DNA of 64,000 nt from Muribaculaceae bacterium (GCA_017505535.1 JAFVPD010000015.1:62001-126000); one strand, 5' to 3'; shown: positions 34,550-45,359, numbered from the stretch's first letter. The notes: generated by a model from the letters alone, not told the origin. Numbers and translations: made by a program.

Positions 34550-37500
34550 TTATCTAATTACAATCTTAGAAGTTACACCATTAACTGATACGGCGTATAT
34601 ACCTTGTTGTAAGCTCATTGAGAAGAAGTCGCTGTCGATGTTGCCATTGTAATAGCTGATACCATTTACGTTGTTAACGGCAATGTGTTGATCTGCGGCG
34701 TTCTTAATGTAAAGAGTGTTGCCTTCCACAAAGATGATTGGGAGATATTCCATTGATTCAATGCCTGTAGAAGCAATAACAGTTACAGGATTTGACAATG
34801 CCGATTCGCCTTTGTCATAGATTGTAGAAACACGATAGGTGTATGTTTCGCCTGCTGTAATACCATTATTGTCGGTATATACAAGGTCTTCTACAATTTG
34901 ATTGTTCAAAAGTTGGTCGTTGCGGTAAACATTGAAACCTTGAAGTTCAAGCAACATTGGGTTTTTGCTGATGTATTCAATGTCGTCAATGAGAAGGGCA
35001 TACAATTCAGTAGATACATAGTTGATTGCAAAGAAACGAGCATCTTCGGGTAATGTGAATGAGAATTTACCCCATTTGTCGTATGGTGCATATTGAATGT
35101 TTGTGACAGGCTTGAAGCTTGTTACAGCGCTGTCGGTAGCAGAGTAGCAGAAGTAGAATGATTCTTCGCCATAGTAAACTGAAGCACTCTTAGCATAGAA
35201 TGAAACAGTTTGTCCGCCTTCAACTTCAGGAGAGATGAGCCAGTCGTTGTTTTGTCCTCCAACAGAAGCAAACGATACTGCCATTTGGTTGCCAGAGAAT
35301 GGGATCCAAGCTTTACCTGTAATGCCGGCTTTTCCGGGGTTGAGAACTTGGAACGCCATTTGAGAACCGGCATTGGGGTATTCGTATATGCCGGATTCTG
35401 TTGATGAGTTAGAGATGCCGTATGTTTCCAAAGCATCAATGTCGGCAAGTGTCCAATCACCGAAGTCGGTAATTGTGAATGCTTCCATGTTTTCAAAGCT
35501 TTCAGTGACAGTGCCATTTTCTGAAGCTGATGCCGGTTCTTCCCAGCTGAGTTCGATGCCATTAAGGGTTTCAGCGGCAACAAGGCTTGTTACAGCAGGA
35601 AGGCCTGCGTCAGGAATCATAACCGATTTGCTTTCGGTTGTGTTGTTTGTTTTGTCTTGGTCGGCGTCATATACAACTTCGGCATAGTAGGTTTGGTTGC
35701 TACCTGCATCGGCAACAGTTGCGCTGATTTCAAACGAAATTGTTTCTTCATCGCCAAATGCAAGGGTTTTGTTACCTGCAACTTCTTTCCAAGCTTCGCC
35801 ATTGCGATATAATACAACTTTATAGCTTGAAACAGGAAGAGCACCATGGTTGCGTACTACTACTTCAATGTTGCGAGAAGTTCCTACGGCAAGACGTTCA
35901 CACACTTCAAATGCGGTGATGTCCATGTCGTTGTCAAGAACATCAACAAGTGCGATATTGTCGAGGTGAATGTTGTATCCTGAACCACTGGTTCCACAGA
36001 ATGCTACTTGGAAAGTTTTGTCTCCAACCAATTCCGACAACATAATTTCATATTTGTACCAACCTTTTCCATTGATGAGCAAAATAGGTTTCTCTGTGAG
36101 ATTTGTGTATTTGCCATCAATCAAAACCTCGGGTTGCATGATGTCTTGGTCGGTTGACCAAATGTCAAGAGGATTATAGTAGTGATACATCCAGAATGTA
36201 AGAACGGGATTCTTGATATCACCGGCTGTGAGTTTTGGCGAAATGATGCGAGAAGAAGCCCAAGGAGTGTTGCGTGTAAATGTTACAAGACCATTGTCGC
36301 CATCTTGAGCGTCGATAACAGGATTTTCGCCTTTGGTAACGATTTGCCATGCAGGAATGCTTGGATTGATGCTTTCTTTTACGATTTCAATAACCCAAGG
36401 ACGAGTTTCAACAGCACCATTTTTGAATGATTCGTGGTATTCTCCGCTATAAGGCGCACCATAAACCAAGAAATGAGTCTTAGCTTGTGCTGACGTTCCG
36501 GCTGCGTTAACTGCCGCGATATTATAGAATACATTCTTTTGTCCGTCGGTAGTGTCAATGGTAGTGTCGGTGTAGGTTGTAGCTGTAACACCAGTGGCAA
36601 CTACGACGTTGTCGTTACGTGTGATAGTATAGGTCAATTTGCTATAATCGATGCTACCGCCGTTAACACCTTGAGCAGGAGCTGTCCAAGATATTACAGC
36701 GTTGATGCCGTCGGTAGTAGTGTGGATAGCATCGGTTGGAGCAACGGCAACGTCAATACCGGCCCAACATGATACTTCAGCAGGATTTCCTTCGCCAATA
36801 GAGTTTGCTGCAACAATTTTATAATTGTTCAAACCTTGTTTAGCTCCGGTGTCTTCAAATGAAAGAGCAGCTCCGGGAGTTGTTGCACCAAATGATTTGA
36901 TAAGTTCGTTTTCACGATAGATGTTGATGCTTGTGATCTCGCTGAGGTCGCTGCCAGAGAATGTTTTAGATGGAGCTTTGAACGAAATGTTAGTTGCTAA
37001 TGCCGCATTTGGCGCAGGAGTGATAACGAGTTCTTCAACCAATCCGGGAGCATCGGCCGAAGGACCATTAAGAATTTGCACGTCATCGACAAATAAGAAA
37101 TATTCACCACGTTTAGTAGTTGCGTGGAATGCGATGAAGTAGGCTCCTGTTTCATTAATATTTTCAATTACAGCTTCATATTCTTGAAGTTGGTCATGAG
37201 GATATTGTTTGTTTTCAACGAGTGTAGCAGTAAAGTCTTCAATGTCTTGTCCTTTACCGATTTTTACTTCCATGCTTTCGGGGTAAAGGAAACCACCGTA
37301 AGAAGCTGCTTTGTATTTTAACTTGTAGGTCTTACCTGCTTCAAGTTTAACAGCCGGAATAACCAACCAGTCGTCGGCGTCATTGAAGGTGTCATATCGA
37401 TAAGCTGCACATTGTGTAGATTGATACCAACCCCAATATCCGCTGTCGTCGTTGTTGTTGTAGATGATACAATCCAATAGACTGTTGAAATCGTCAAATC

Positions 37501-39091
37501 CTAATGTGTAAGGCACTTCAAATGGAGTACCAAATGCAACTTCATTTGAAACGATTGAATCACCTTGCACACCTTTATAGTATCCTACAACTTTGTAGCT
37601 ATATTCGCGATAAAGTTCTTTAGTGATTGTTTCGCTCCATGTGTTACCATCAATATCTTCGCCCACGAGTTTGTTCTCAGGCATACGATAGATGTTGTAA
37701 TATAACAAGTTGGGCTTGATTTCACCACCATGAGCACCTGTTGATGGGGTGTCCCATGTGAGGGTTGCCAAATTGTTTTCGCCTTTGGTCAAAGTGAGGT
37801 TGCCTACTGCGGCAGGTCCATCTGTGCCAATAAATACGCTTAGTTGTTTAGATGTGCTTTTACCAACAGTGGCATGTGTAGCCATTGCTTCAAGTTGGTG
37901 AACCCCTTCAGTAAGAGTTACTTCTTTAGAAACTGTAGCCCCGGGAGCTGCAGGAAGAGAGAATAGAAGTTTGCCATTGTCGTAAACAACAACAGTTACA
38001 TTCCCGTCAATTGCGTTGCCTTGAGCATCGGTTGAAGGAGCAGTTACAGAGATTGTTCCTGTGGTGTTTTGAGCAAAATTGGCTGAGAAAGCTTGAATGT
38101 CGCCAAGACGATATTCGTTTTCGGGGCGTGGAATGTACATACAGGTGAACATTTCTTCGTTAGGGAACAACGAAATGAGTGATGCGCTACCGGTATTGAT
38201 GTCGATTTCGTATAATCCACTTTGGTCGGTAATGGCTGATGTTGTAGTCCAATAAAGTTTACCTGTTTGACTGTCAAATGTTCCTGTTCCGATGTATTTA
38301 GGAGAAACACCGGTCGATCCAACAGTAGTAACCGATCCGTTGGTCTTATCGATTTTACAGAACATACCATCGCTATATCTTACACCATACATTTGACCGG
38401 TGATGTCGCACGCGATGAATGACATGCGAGGAAGAGCAGCAACAGTGGTTGCTTTACCTGTATTTGTATCAATGATAGATAATGTGTAGTCATTACCTGT
38501 TTCATCTACATAGGATTGTGAATATAATTGACGACTGATTGGGTCGTAAGTCATATCAAGTGCAATAGATGAATAGGTGTCGGTTGCTAATGCTATTTGT
38601 TGTTCCATTTCCCATGTTTCAACGTTAAGAACGCAGAAATAGAGGTATAGAAGATCTACCGGGCCTTCGTAATAGCTGGTAAAGTATAATTTACCATTGT
38701 GATAGGCTCCACCGCCATTGGCTTGGATAGAAGTGTGAGTGTAGTGAGGCGTAACCGATGTGTTGGCCGAAGCAGGGAATGAATAAACACCCCAATCAAG
38801 TACTCCATCTTCATCTACTTCCCATAGAGAAGTGTAGCAAAGTTCGCCATAAATAGTAGTTCCGTCTCCTGCTTTCATAACAACGGGAGCTTTTGCTTTT
38901 TCGTTTACAACTTCAAGGTTGTTTGCTTTGCGCATAATGGGGCGTGTTGTTTCTTTGCCGAAAGAAAAACTTCCAGACCGAGAATTCATTACAGTCCCTT
39001 CGCCTTTAATTGCTTTGAGCAAGCCATCATTATCAGCATGAACAAATGTCACCGCAAATAATGTGGCGAAAAACAGTAAAAATTTTTTCAT
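34550..39091 (-). CDS. Very large secreted choice-of-anchor-J / Fn3 protein with T9SS sorting domain
   Basis: 1513 residues with a signal peptide (ending TFVHA). Residues ~70-330 look like a beta-propeller of WD/YncE type (GGGAYHNGKLYFTSYYEG, ALDMTYDPISRQLYSQSYVD, IDKTNGSVTTVGSTG). Choice-of-anchor-J modules follow near 523-670, 884-1050 and 1192-1373, separated by Fn3 repeats with Ca-style NIYR motifs. The final ~73 residues are a T9SS sorting domain (SLQQGIYAVSVNG). It is paralogous to the 987-residue gene 9 bp downstream, with the propeller as the extra N-terminal module. Likely an adhesin or ligand-binding surface protein. Confidence 0.87.
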   Translation of the reverse strand: MKKFLLFFATLFAVTFVHADNDGLLKAIKGEGTVMNSRSGSFSFGKETTRPIMRKANNLEVVNEKAKAPVVMKAGDGTTIYGELCYTSLWEVDEDGVLDWGVYSFPASANTSVTPHYTHTSIQANGGGAYHNGKLYFTSYYEGPVDLLYLYFCVLNVETWEMEQQIALATDTYSSIALDMTYDPISRQLYSQSYVDETGNDYTLSIIDTNTGKATTVAALPRMSFIACDITGQMYGVRYSDGMFCKIDKTNGSVTTVGSTGVSPKYIGTGTFDSQTGKLYWTTTSAITDQSGLYEIDINTGSASLISLFPNEEMFTCMYIPRPENEYRLGDIQAFSANFAQNTTGTISVTAPSTDAQGNAIDGNVTVVVYDNGKLLFSLPAAPGATVSKEVTLTEGVHQLEAMATHATVGKSTSKQLSVFIGTDGPAAVGNLTLTKGENNLATLTWDTPSTGAHGGEIKPNLLYYNIYRMPENKLVGEDIDGNTWSETITKELYREYSYKVVGYYKGVQGDSIVSNEVAFGTPFEVPYTLGFDDFNSLLDCIIYNNNDDSGYWGWYQSTQCAAYRYDTFNDADDWLVIPAVKLEAGKTYKLKYKAASYGGFLYPESMEVKIGKGQDIEDFTATLVENKQYPHDQLQEYEAVIENINETGAYFIAFHATTKRGEYFLFVDDVQILNGPSADAPGLVEELVITPAPNAALATNISFKAPSKTFSGSDLSEITSINIYRENELIKSFGATTPGAALSFEDTGAKQGLNNYKIVAANSIGEGNPAEVSCWAGIDVAVAPTDAIHTTTDGINAVISWTAPAQGVNGGSIDYSKLTYTITRNDNVVVATGVTATTYTDTTIDTTDGQKNVFYNIAAVNAAGTSAQAKTHFLVYGAPYSGEYHESFKNGAVETRPWVIEIVKESINPSIPAWQIVTKGENPVIDAQDGDNGLVTFTRNTPWASSRIISPKLTAGDIKNPVLTFWMYHYYNPLDIWSTDQDIMQPEVLIDGKYTNLTEKPILLINGKGWYKYEIMLSELVGDKTFQVAFCGTSGSGYNIHLDNIALVDVLDNDMDITAFEVCERLAVGTSRNIEVVVRNHGALPVSSYKVVLYRNGEAWKEVAGNKTLAFGDEETISFEISATVADAGSNQTYYAEVVYDADQDKTNNTTESKSVMIPDAGLPAVTSLVAAETLNGIELSWEEPASASENGTVTESFENMEAFTITDFGDWTLADIDALETYGISNSSTESGIYEYPNAGSQMAFQVLNPGKAGITGKAWIPFSGNQMAVSFASVGGQNNDWLISPEVEGGQTVSFYAKSASVYYGEESFYFCYSATDSAVTSFKPVTNIQYAPYDKWGKFSFTLPEDARFFAINYVSTELYALLIDDIEYISKNPMLLELQGFNVYRNDQLLNNQIVEDLVYTDNNGITAGETYTYRVSTIYDKGESALSNPVTVIASTGIESMEYLPIIFVEGNTLYIKNAADQHIAVNNVNGISYYNGNIDSDFFSMSLQQGIYAVSVNGVTSKIVIR

Positions 39092-39164
39092 AAAAAATTT
39101 GTTGTATTAAAATGTATATATATTTGGTTTATTTCTGTGATTTTTTAATTGCAAAAAATCTCGG

Positions 39165-39198
39165 CAAAGATAGAATAAAATAGTGGATTATAAGTAAA
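39165..39198 (-). promoter_or_regulatory. Possible promoter of the T9SS protein operon
   Basis: On the minus strand a -7 box TATCTTTG (39165-39172) has a near-match TTTA 22 bp upstream. The spacing is long, so confidence is low. The leader to the ATG at 39091 would be about 70 nt. Confidence 0.35.
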
Positions 39199-39288
39199 GA
39201 AACATATACTATTTTTAGCTTAAAAAGATTTTTTAAGGAGTTTGATATGTAAAAAACGGGGGATTTTCTATTTAATAACGGAAGTTTC

Positions 39289-39320
39289 CTTGTGAGTTTC
39301 TGTAGTGTTTATTAACTTTG
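39289..39320 (+). promoter_or_regulatory. Promoter of the M6 metalloprotease gene
   Basis: CTTG (39289-39292), a 20-bp spacer and TAACTTTG (39313-39320). The start site near 39327 lies downstream of an in-frame ATG at 39318, so translation must begin at the ATG at 39360. Confidence 0.62.
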
Positions 39321-39359
39321 CAGGCGCAAAATTTTAAACTAATAATAACTGAATATTTC

Positions 39360-42206
39360 ATGAATTTATATGCTTATTTAAGGCGAGTAGCCTTGGCATG
39401 TGCTGTACTATCGCCTCTTGCGATGTCGGCCATTCCCTCTAAGCCGGGATTAATAACTTATGATTTGCCAAATGGGGAGACAATCTCGGTTTATCTTCAT
39501 GGTGATGAAACAGCTCACTATTATACAACTCCCGATGGATATGTATTGTCACGTGGCGAAGATGGATACTTCAGATATGTAACAGTGGGTGGTGACGCTA
39601 AAAATAAAGTGTCGGAAATCATTGCTACTGAAAAATCGCGTCGCACATTGGAGGAGACAAATTTCATTGGTAAAATTGACCGCCAAGCAACATTGCGCAA
39701 TTTGGAACTTCAACAACGTCCGTTGCATCAACAAATGCATCATAAAAGCCCACGCGCTTTTAGCAATGCAAAGTCTGCCATAAAACAATCGGCAACATAT
39801 CCAACAACCGGGGTTCAGAAAGGAGTCGCAATTCTTGTTGAGTTTTCCAATAATTCATTCACGCTTGATGAGCCACGTCAGAAATTTGATGACCAATTGA
39901 ATAAGATTGGATATAATGATTTTGGGGCAACAGGATCGGTAAAAGATTATTTCATGGCAAGTAGTATGGGGCAGTTTGTTCCTGAATTTGATGTGTTTGG
40001 TCCGGTTAAATTGTCTCAACCTTATAGCTATTATGGTGGTGATAACACGATGACAACCGATGCCAATGCACCAGAAATGATTATAGAAGCATGTTCTCTT
40101 CTTGATGATCAAATCGATTTCACTCAATATGACCGTGACGGCGATGGCGCAATAGATAATGTATATGTATTCTATGCCGGATATGGACAAGCCGATGGAG
40201 GTGAAGCATCAACAGTGTGGCCTCACTCATGGGATATTAGAGATGCCGGACGAACATTCTACTTTGATGGTGTTCAATTGGGCCATTATGCATGTTCAAG
40301 CGAGTTGCGCGATGGTCGTGGACAATCTATTTCAGGTATAGGTGTGTTCTGTCATGAATTTACCCACGTGTTAGGTTTCCCCGACTTGTATGCAACACAA
40401 TATACCGGAGCATTTACCCCACAAGCATGGACGCTTATGGACTCCGGCTCATATAACAATAATTCATGGACTCCTCCATATATGTCGGCCTATGAAAGAT
40501 ATTGTATGAATTGGACCGAGCCTATCGTGTTGGATGATCCTGCCAATATCTCAATGGGGCATGTTACCGATAAAAATGGTATCAGAGAGGTTTATATGAT
40601 AAAAACCAATCTTGAGAATGAGTATTATATTCTTGAAAACCGACAACAAAAAGGTTGGGACGAATTCTTGCCCGGGCATGGAATGTTAGTATGGCATATA
40701 GATTATAATGAGACTATATGGACTGGTAATGTTGTAAATAACTCGCCATCACACCAATATGTTGATATCGTAGAGGCCGATAATGACATTTCCTACTATT
40801 CAATTCCCGGTGATGTTTTCCCCGGGACAGCCGGTGTAACATCATTTACCGATGCAACAGCGCCTTCAATGAAAACCTGGGCCGGAGTGTCGTTGTTTTC
40901 TCCGATAACAGATATCAAGGAGAGTGAAGCGGGAATTATCAGTTTTGTGTTTAAGGGTGGTGTTGATTTCTTTGACGCCGTAGTGGCACAAGAAGCTACA
41001 AATATCAAGGCCGATAAAGCGACATTTGCGTGGAACACAGTCTCTCAAGCCAATTCTTATCTTTTGAGCGTTTACACAAAAGCGGCTAATGGTGATATTA
41101 CGTATGTGAACGGATATAATAGAATAGATGTGGGTAACGTGTCAACATGTGATGTTGATGGTTTACAACCTCTCACAACCTATTATTATGTAGTATATGC
41201 AACTGATGGAATGTTTACATCTAAGGCTTCTAATGAAGTTGAATTTACAACCGCAGAGCCAACTCTTAACTTTAAATCGGTTGTAGCATTAGACGCTACC
41301 GATGTTTTTGAAACAGGATTTACTGCAAATTGGCAAAAACTTGACGAGGCTGATTCTTATAAATTGACTATTTATACATCGCAACTTGGAGCTCCCGATT
41401 ATGAGACGTTGGACTTTACCGGAAAACTTGAAGCTCTTCCTGCTAATTGGTCAACTTCTTGTACCGGTACCTATGGTTTGAGTGGTATGTGTGGCGAAGC
41501 TACTCCATCGCTTAAAATGGACGCCGATAATGCTTATCTTCAATCTCCGATTTATTCAAAAGGTGTGAGAACTGTAAGCTTCTGGTATCGTGGAAGCAAT
41601 GTGGCAACAACCAACTCGTTGAAGATATATGCTCTTAATGGCTCTGAGTGGGAAGAGGTGAAAACAATTTCTCCCGTTCTTAATGATGCCGGTGGTCAAA
41701 CAGTAAGCTTTGATGTAGATAGAAAATATACATCTATAAAATGGGTGTATTCTCGCCCCGGAACAGGAAATGTTGCAATTGACGACATTAAAATAGGCTA
41801 TGGCGGAAAGATGGAAGAATTGCCAATCGCAGGCTATACAGGTCTTGAAGTGGGCAATGTTGATAGTTATGTCGTAGAAGGATTGGAAGCCTATGGCTTG
41901 TATGCCTATGATGTAGTAGGATATAATAGTGAATATACATCAAAAGCAGGCAATCGCATCAGTGTGAAATTAGAGGCTTCAGGAATTTCAGACATAGAAG
42001 TCGATAGTAATGTCTCTTGCAAAGTAGTGGGAGAATCAATTGTGGTTTCTCTTGGCGAAAATAGAGAAATGGTATCAGTTTATGACTGCTACGGACGAGT
42101 GTTGTTGGCCAAAGAACAAGATGGTGGTGTAGGACAATATACAGTAAACGCATCGGGCATCATAATCGTTAAGGTTGGCAATCGTGTCTTCAAAGTTGTA
42201 AAATAG
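39360..42206 (+). CDS. Secreted M6-family metalloprotease (immune inhibitor A-like)
   Basis: 948 residues from the ATG at 39360, which opens a signal peptide (YLRRVALACAVLSPLAMSA). The zinc site HEFTHVLGFPDLY (HExxHxxGxxD, His332/336) is intact, and a calcium-loop-like DRDGDGAID lies ~60 residues upstream. The C-terminal half has Fn3-type modules (DAVVAQEATNIKADKATFAW), a choice-of-anchor-J-like module (TLDFTGKLEALPANW ... VAIDDIKIGYG) and a T9SS-like final domain. It is a likely surface or extracellular protease. It is divergent from the two T9SS adhesin-like genes and may work on the same host or dietary proteins. Confidence 0.9.
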   Translation: MNLYAYLRRVALACAVLSPLAMSAIPSKPGLITYDLPNGETISVYLHGDETAHYYTTPDGYVLSRGEDGYFRYVTVGGDAKNKVSEIIATEKSRRTLEETNFIGKIDRQATLRNLELQQRPLHQQMHHKSPRAFSNAKSAIKQSATYPTTGVQKGVAILVEFSNNSFTLDEPRQKFDDQLNKIGYNDFGATGSVKDYFMASSMGQFVPEFDVFGPVKLSQPYSYYGGDNTMTTDANAPEMIIEACSLLDDQIDFTQYDRDGDGAIDNVYVFYAGYGQADGGEASTVWPHSWDIRDAGRTFYFDGVQLGHYACSSELRDGRGQSISGIGVFCHEFTHVLGFPDLYATQYTGAFTPQAWTLMDSGSYNNNSWTPPYMSAYERYCMNWTEPIVLDDPANISMGHVTDKNGIREVYMIKTNLENEYYILENRQQKGWDEFLPGHGMLVWHIDYNETIWTGNVVNNSPSHQYVDIVEADNDISYYSIPGDVFPGTAGVTSFTDATAPSMKTWAGVSLFSPITDIKESEAGIISFVFKGGVDFFDAVVAQEATNIKADKATFAWNTVSQANSYLLSVYTKAANGDITYVNGYNRIDVGNVSTCDVDGLQPLTTYYYVVYATDGMFTSKASNEVEFTTAEPTLNFKSVVALDATDVFETGFTANWQKLDEADSYKLTIYTSQLGAPDYETLDFTGKLEALPANWSTSCTGTYGLSGMCGEATPSLKMDADNAYLQSPIYSKGVRTVSFWYRGSNVATTNSLKIYALNGSEWEEVKTISPVLNDAGGQTVSFDVDRKYTSIKWVYSRPGTGNVAIDDIKIGYGGKMEELPIAGYTGLEVGNVDSYVVEGLEAYGLYAYDVVGYNSEYTSKAGNRISVKLEASGISDIEVDSNVSCKVVGESIVVSLGENREMVSVYDCYGRVLLAKEQDGGVGQYTVNASGIIIVKVGNRVFKVVK

Positions 42207-42242
42207 TCAAGATAAAGGCTTAAACTAATAGTATAAATATAT

Positions 42243-42285
42243 GTGCGCCCCGAAATTTCTTGGAATTTTTCGGGGCGCATTGTGT
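42243..42285 (+). terminator. Terminator of the M6 protease gene
   Basis: Strong hairpin TGCGCCCCGAAA / TTTCGGGGCGCA with an internal AT-rich loop, 36 bp past the stop. Only a modest T content follows (TTGTGTG). Confidence 0.75.
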
Positions 42286-42457
42286 GAAGATGGCAAAACC
42301 AACGAGGTAGAGAGTGCCAAAATTCGGCAAATTTCACGTACATCTCAGAGAGGATATTGCGTTTTTATTTGGATTCTTTATGTTTTTTATTCTGCCGGGT
42401 GTAAACTATCGCAGATTTTATCTAAATTTGCGGTATTACTAATAAAAACAATAGACC

Positions 42458-43417
42458 ATGTTTCGAATTATATTATCAGTGTTTATAGGTATAGTGGCAA
42501 TGCCGCTATTTGCTCAAATTAACATGCAAGACTCAACTGCTACGTTGATTGCTTACTGGGCTAAAGGTGATAAGCTAAAATACACAGCCGAAAGCTATAC
42601 CTATGAGATACAAGACAATGATACTATATGCACAAAGAATTGTAGAGAATTGTTTACTATTGAAGTAACCGACAGTACTGCCGACGGATATATTTTAAAA
42701 TACATATCTTCTGACTCAGAAGTGTATTACCGGGATAGTTTGTCGAATGAATTACAAAACTGGATTGCCAAGAAGACAGAGGGGATTCCGCTATTATTAA
42801 AAACTAACGAATTTGGCAATATACTCGACATCGTAAATTGGGACGAAATATACAATACACGATTGCAAGTACTCGACAGTATAAAAACAATTACAGAAGA
42901 AAGACTGATCAAAGCCACAGATGGACAATCGGGAGAAAAAATCAAGCAATTGCAACAAGTGATGGCAGCCATGTTTAACGGAATGTCAAACCTTCTGTTG
43001 AACAAAAACGTGGCAATAAACAGCATGCCAATAAGTAGGGCTCTTGCTTTTCATGGAAAACGCTATGAGCTTTATGAGCTTTATGAAGATAATCTCAAGT
43101 TGCCCTCACCATTTGACCAGACTCCAATAGATGTTAAATCAGAGTTTTGGTTTAAAGAATATGATGCGACCTCTTCTTGGGCTAAATTTGCACAGGAAAT
43201 GCAATACAACAGCGATCAATTGGTCAATAGTTTTTTGAATGTGTCTAAAATACAGATCCCCGATACCGAAAGGGAACATATTTTTCTATACACCTATTTC
43301 TCGGAATATGTACACACCAATTCGGGTTGGGTTGATGATGTTGTGTTTTATACCGTTAGTGCCGACGCCAAAAAAACGAAAATCAATGGTTGGTCCTTTG
43401 AGTTAGTTACGGAATAA
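42458..43417 (+). CDS. Unknown exported protein
   Basis: 319 residues with a signal peptide (MFRIILSVFIGIVAMPLFAQ) and no lipobox. Alternating beta segments and charged helices are visible (GDKLKYTAESYTYEIQDND, then LKTNEFGNILDIVNWDEIY, EDNLKLPSPFDQTPIDVKSE). No domain is recognised; similar-looking proteins of Bacteroidales are annotated hypothetical. A -7-like box TAAATTTG (42423-42430) lies 27 bp upstream without a good -33. It converges on recQ with an 11-bp gap. Confidence 0.75.
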   Translation: MFRIILSVFIGIVAMPLFAQINMQDSTATLIAYWAKGDKLKYTAESYTYEIQDNDTICTKNCRELFTIEVTDSTADGYILKYISSDSEVYYRDSLSNELQNWIAKKTEGIPLLLKTNEFGNILDIVNWDEIYNTRLQVLDSIKTITEERLIKATDGQSGEKIKQLQQVMAAMFNGMSNLLLNKNVAINSMPISRALAFHGKRYELYELYEDNLKLPSPFDQTPIDVKSEFWFKEYDATSSWAKFAQEMQYNSDQLVNSFLNVSKIQIPDTEREHIFLYTYFSEYVHTNSGWVDDVVFYTVSADAKKTKINGWSFELVTE

Positions 43418-43428
43418 CCCCGTTGTTA

Positions 43429-45336
43429 TTATTCCCCTACGTGGCGCACAACGCCTTCAGCGATGGTGATCAGGCTTTCATCGGCAAGTTGGCGCAACGT
43501 ATCTAATATATCATCTTTACTGGCTGATATATTTGCAAACAGCTCGTTGATTGTGTGCTCTCCCGGCTGAGAAATAATATATAAAATTGACTGTTTTATT
43601 TTGTCAATTTGGCTTTGAGTAGTCGGCTTTTTTAGTTGGCTGCGACAAACGTCACATTTTCCGCATGTCTTGGTTGGCTTTTCGCCAAAATATTCAAGCA
43701 TCAGGTTTACTCGGCATTTGATTGTCGAATAGGTGAATGATTTCATTGCCTCAATGCGTCGCTCAAGTCTTGCGCGCTGTTCCTCATAGACACTTTTAGA
43801 TAGTGTGACATATTTAGGCAATTCTCTTGAAGTGGTGTATAGAATATATGGAGTTGTTTTGCGTGGGACGTAGTGCAAAACATGCATTCGTGAAAGTGTG
43901 AGTAATGATTGGTAAATAATTTCTTCTGAAGCCTTGAGGCGAGAGGCCAATAATGCTTCGTTGATATATACATAGTCGGCAAACAGTCCGGTGTAGGTGC
44001 GCAATAATAATTGGAATACGGTGTCGACTTGTGGCTCAAGACGCAATGAGTAGAGCTCTTGTTTGTTGAGTAGAATCATTACTCTTGAACGAGTTGAGAT
44101 TTCTTCGGTGAAATCAATGTATCCGGCTTGGCTGAGTAGAGTCAATGCGCTGTGTGTTGGGATTGGAGGTAGGTTAAACCTTTTGCAGAACAGATTGAAG
44201 TTGAATTCATAGACCTCGTTATATCCGCAACCAATTGCTACGTCAAGAAAATTTCCGGCAAGTTCATACACTCGTTTAATGAAATCTTTTTCCGGGAAAT
44301 TTTCGGAGATGCGTCGTGATAATGTAGATTTGTCGTGCTTAGAGGCGAGTAGAACTGCAAATGAAGGTAGTCCGTCACGTCCTGCACGTCCAGCTTCTTG
44401 GTAATATTCTTCAAGAGACGATGGCAGATCATGATGGACTACAACTCTCACGTCGGGTTTGTCAATGCCCATTCCAAAGGCATTGGTGGCCACCATTACG
44501 CGAAATTGATTGTTTTTCCATAAGTTTTGCTTCTCGTTTTTGTCTTCGGGAGCGAGTCCTGCGTGATAGAAGTCGGCGCTTATCCCCTCACGAATGAGCA
44601 TTTCGGCTATTTCTTTTGTGCGACGACGGGACCTTACATATACGATAGCGCTGCCATTGGTCCCTTCAAGCACTTTCAGGAGTATTGACTCCTTGTGCTC
44701 GCCATAGCGCACGATGTAGGACAGATTGTCGCGAGAAAAGCTGCGAGAATAGAGGTTGCGACCATTGAAATTGAGTCGGAGCATTATGTCATCGACTACT
44801 TCGGGTGTTGCCGAGGCTGTCAAAGCGAGTATGGGGGCATTAGGGAATAAAGCTCTAACCGAGTTGATGCGAAGGTAGGCCGGTCGAAAGTCATATCCCC
44901 ATTGTGATATACAATGGGCTTCATCAACAACAATTAGGCTCACATTCAGCAGGCGCAAGTTGTCAATGAATGTTTTCGATTGTAGGCGCTCGGGTGATAC
45001 GTATAATAATTTTACTTTGCCATAGCGGCATTTGTCCAATGCCAATTGGTGCTCGGCACGACTTAAACCCGAGTGGGTGTAAATGGCTTTGATACCGATA
45101 GCTCGCAAGTTATCAACTTGGTCTTTCATGAGAGCAATGAGTGGAGTGACAACAAGTGTCAACCCATCAAGAGCCATTGCCGGAACTTGAAATGTGATGG
45201 ACTTGCCTCCGCCGGTGGGTAATAGCCCTAAAGTGTCGCGCCCTTGCATGACCGACATGATAATGTCTTCTTGCAAGGGGCGAAAACTATCGTAACCCCA
45301 ATAATCGTGGAGTATTTCCTTGATGGTCTCCCTCAT
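43429..45336 (-). CDS. recQ: ATP-dependent DNA helicase RecQ
   Basis: 635 residues. Helicase motif I is LLPTGGGKSITFQVP near residue 40, motif II is VVDEAHCISQWGYDFRP near residue 135, and motif VI is YQEAGRAGRDG near residue 315. A C-terminal zinc cluster (CRVNLMLEYFGE ... CGKCDVC) and a winged-helix region follow. It unwinds 3'-to-5' in recombination and repair. It lies 23 bp behind recJ in the same direction, a sensible pairing since RecQ and RecJ act together at gaps and stalled forks. Confidence 0.95.
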   Translation of the reverse strand: MRETIKEILHDYWGYDSFRPLQEDIIMSVMQGRDTLGLLPTGGGKSITFQVPAMALDGLTLVVTPLIALMKDQVDNLRAIGIKAIYTHSGLSRAEHQLALDKCRYGKVKLLYVSPERLQSKTFIDNLRLLNVSLIVVDEAHCISQWGYDFRPAYLRINSVRALFPNAPILALTASATPEVVDDIMLRLNFNGRNLYSRSFSRDNLSYIVRYGEHKESILLKVLEGTNGSAIVYVRSRRRTKEIAEMLIREGISADFYHAGLAPEDKNEKQNLWKNNQFRVMVATNAFGMGIDKPDVRVVVHHDLPSSLEEYYQEAGRAGRDGLPSFAVLLASKHDKSTLSRRISENFPEKDFIKRVYELAGNFLDVAIGCGYNEVYEFNFNLFCKRFNLPPIPTHSALTLLSQAGYIDFTEEISTRSRVMILLNKQELYSLRLEPQVDTVFQLLLRTYTGLFADYVYINEALLASRLKASEEIIYQSLLTLSRMHVLHYVPRKTTPYILYTTSRELPKYVTLSKSVYEEQRARLERRIEAMKSFTYSTIKCRVNLMLEYFGEKPTKTCGKCDVCRSQLKKPTTQSQIDKIKQSILYIISQPGEHTINELFANISASKDDILDTLRQLADESLITIAEGVVRHVGE

Positions 45337-45359
45337 GATTTTGGGTGGAATTGATGTGA

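Noticed and set aside
39318..39360. Upstream start for the M6 protease
   Set aside because: The ATG overlaps the -7 box, so it cannot be in the transcript.
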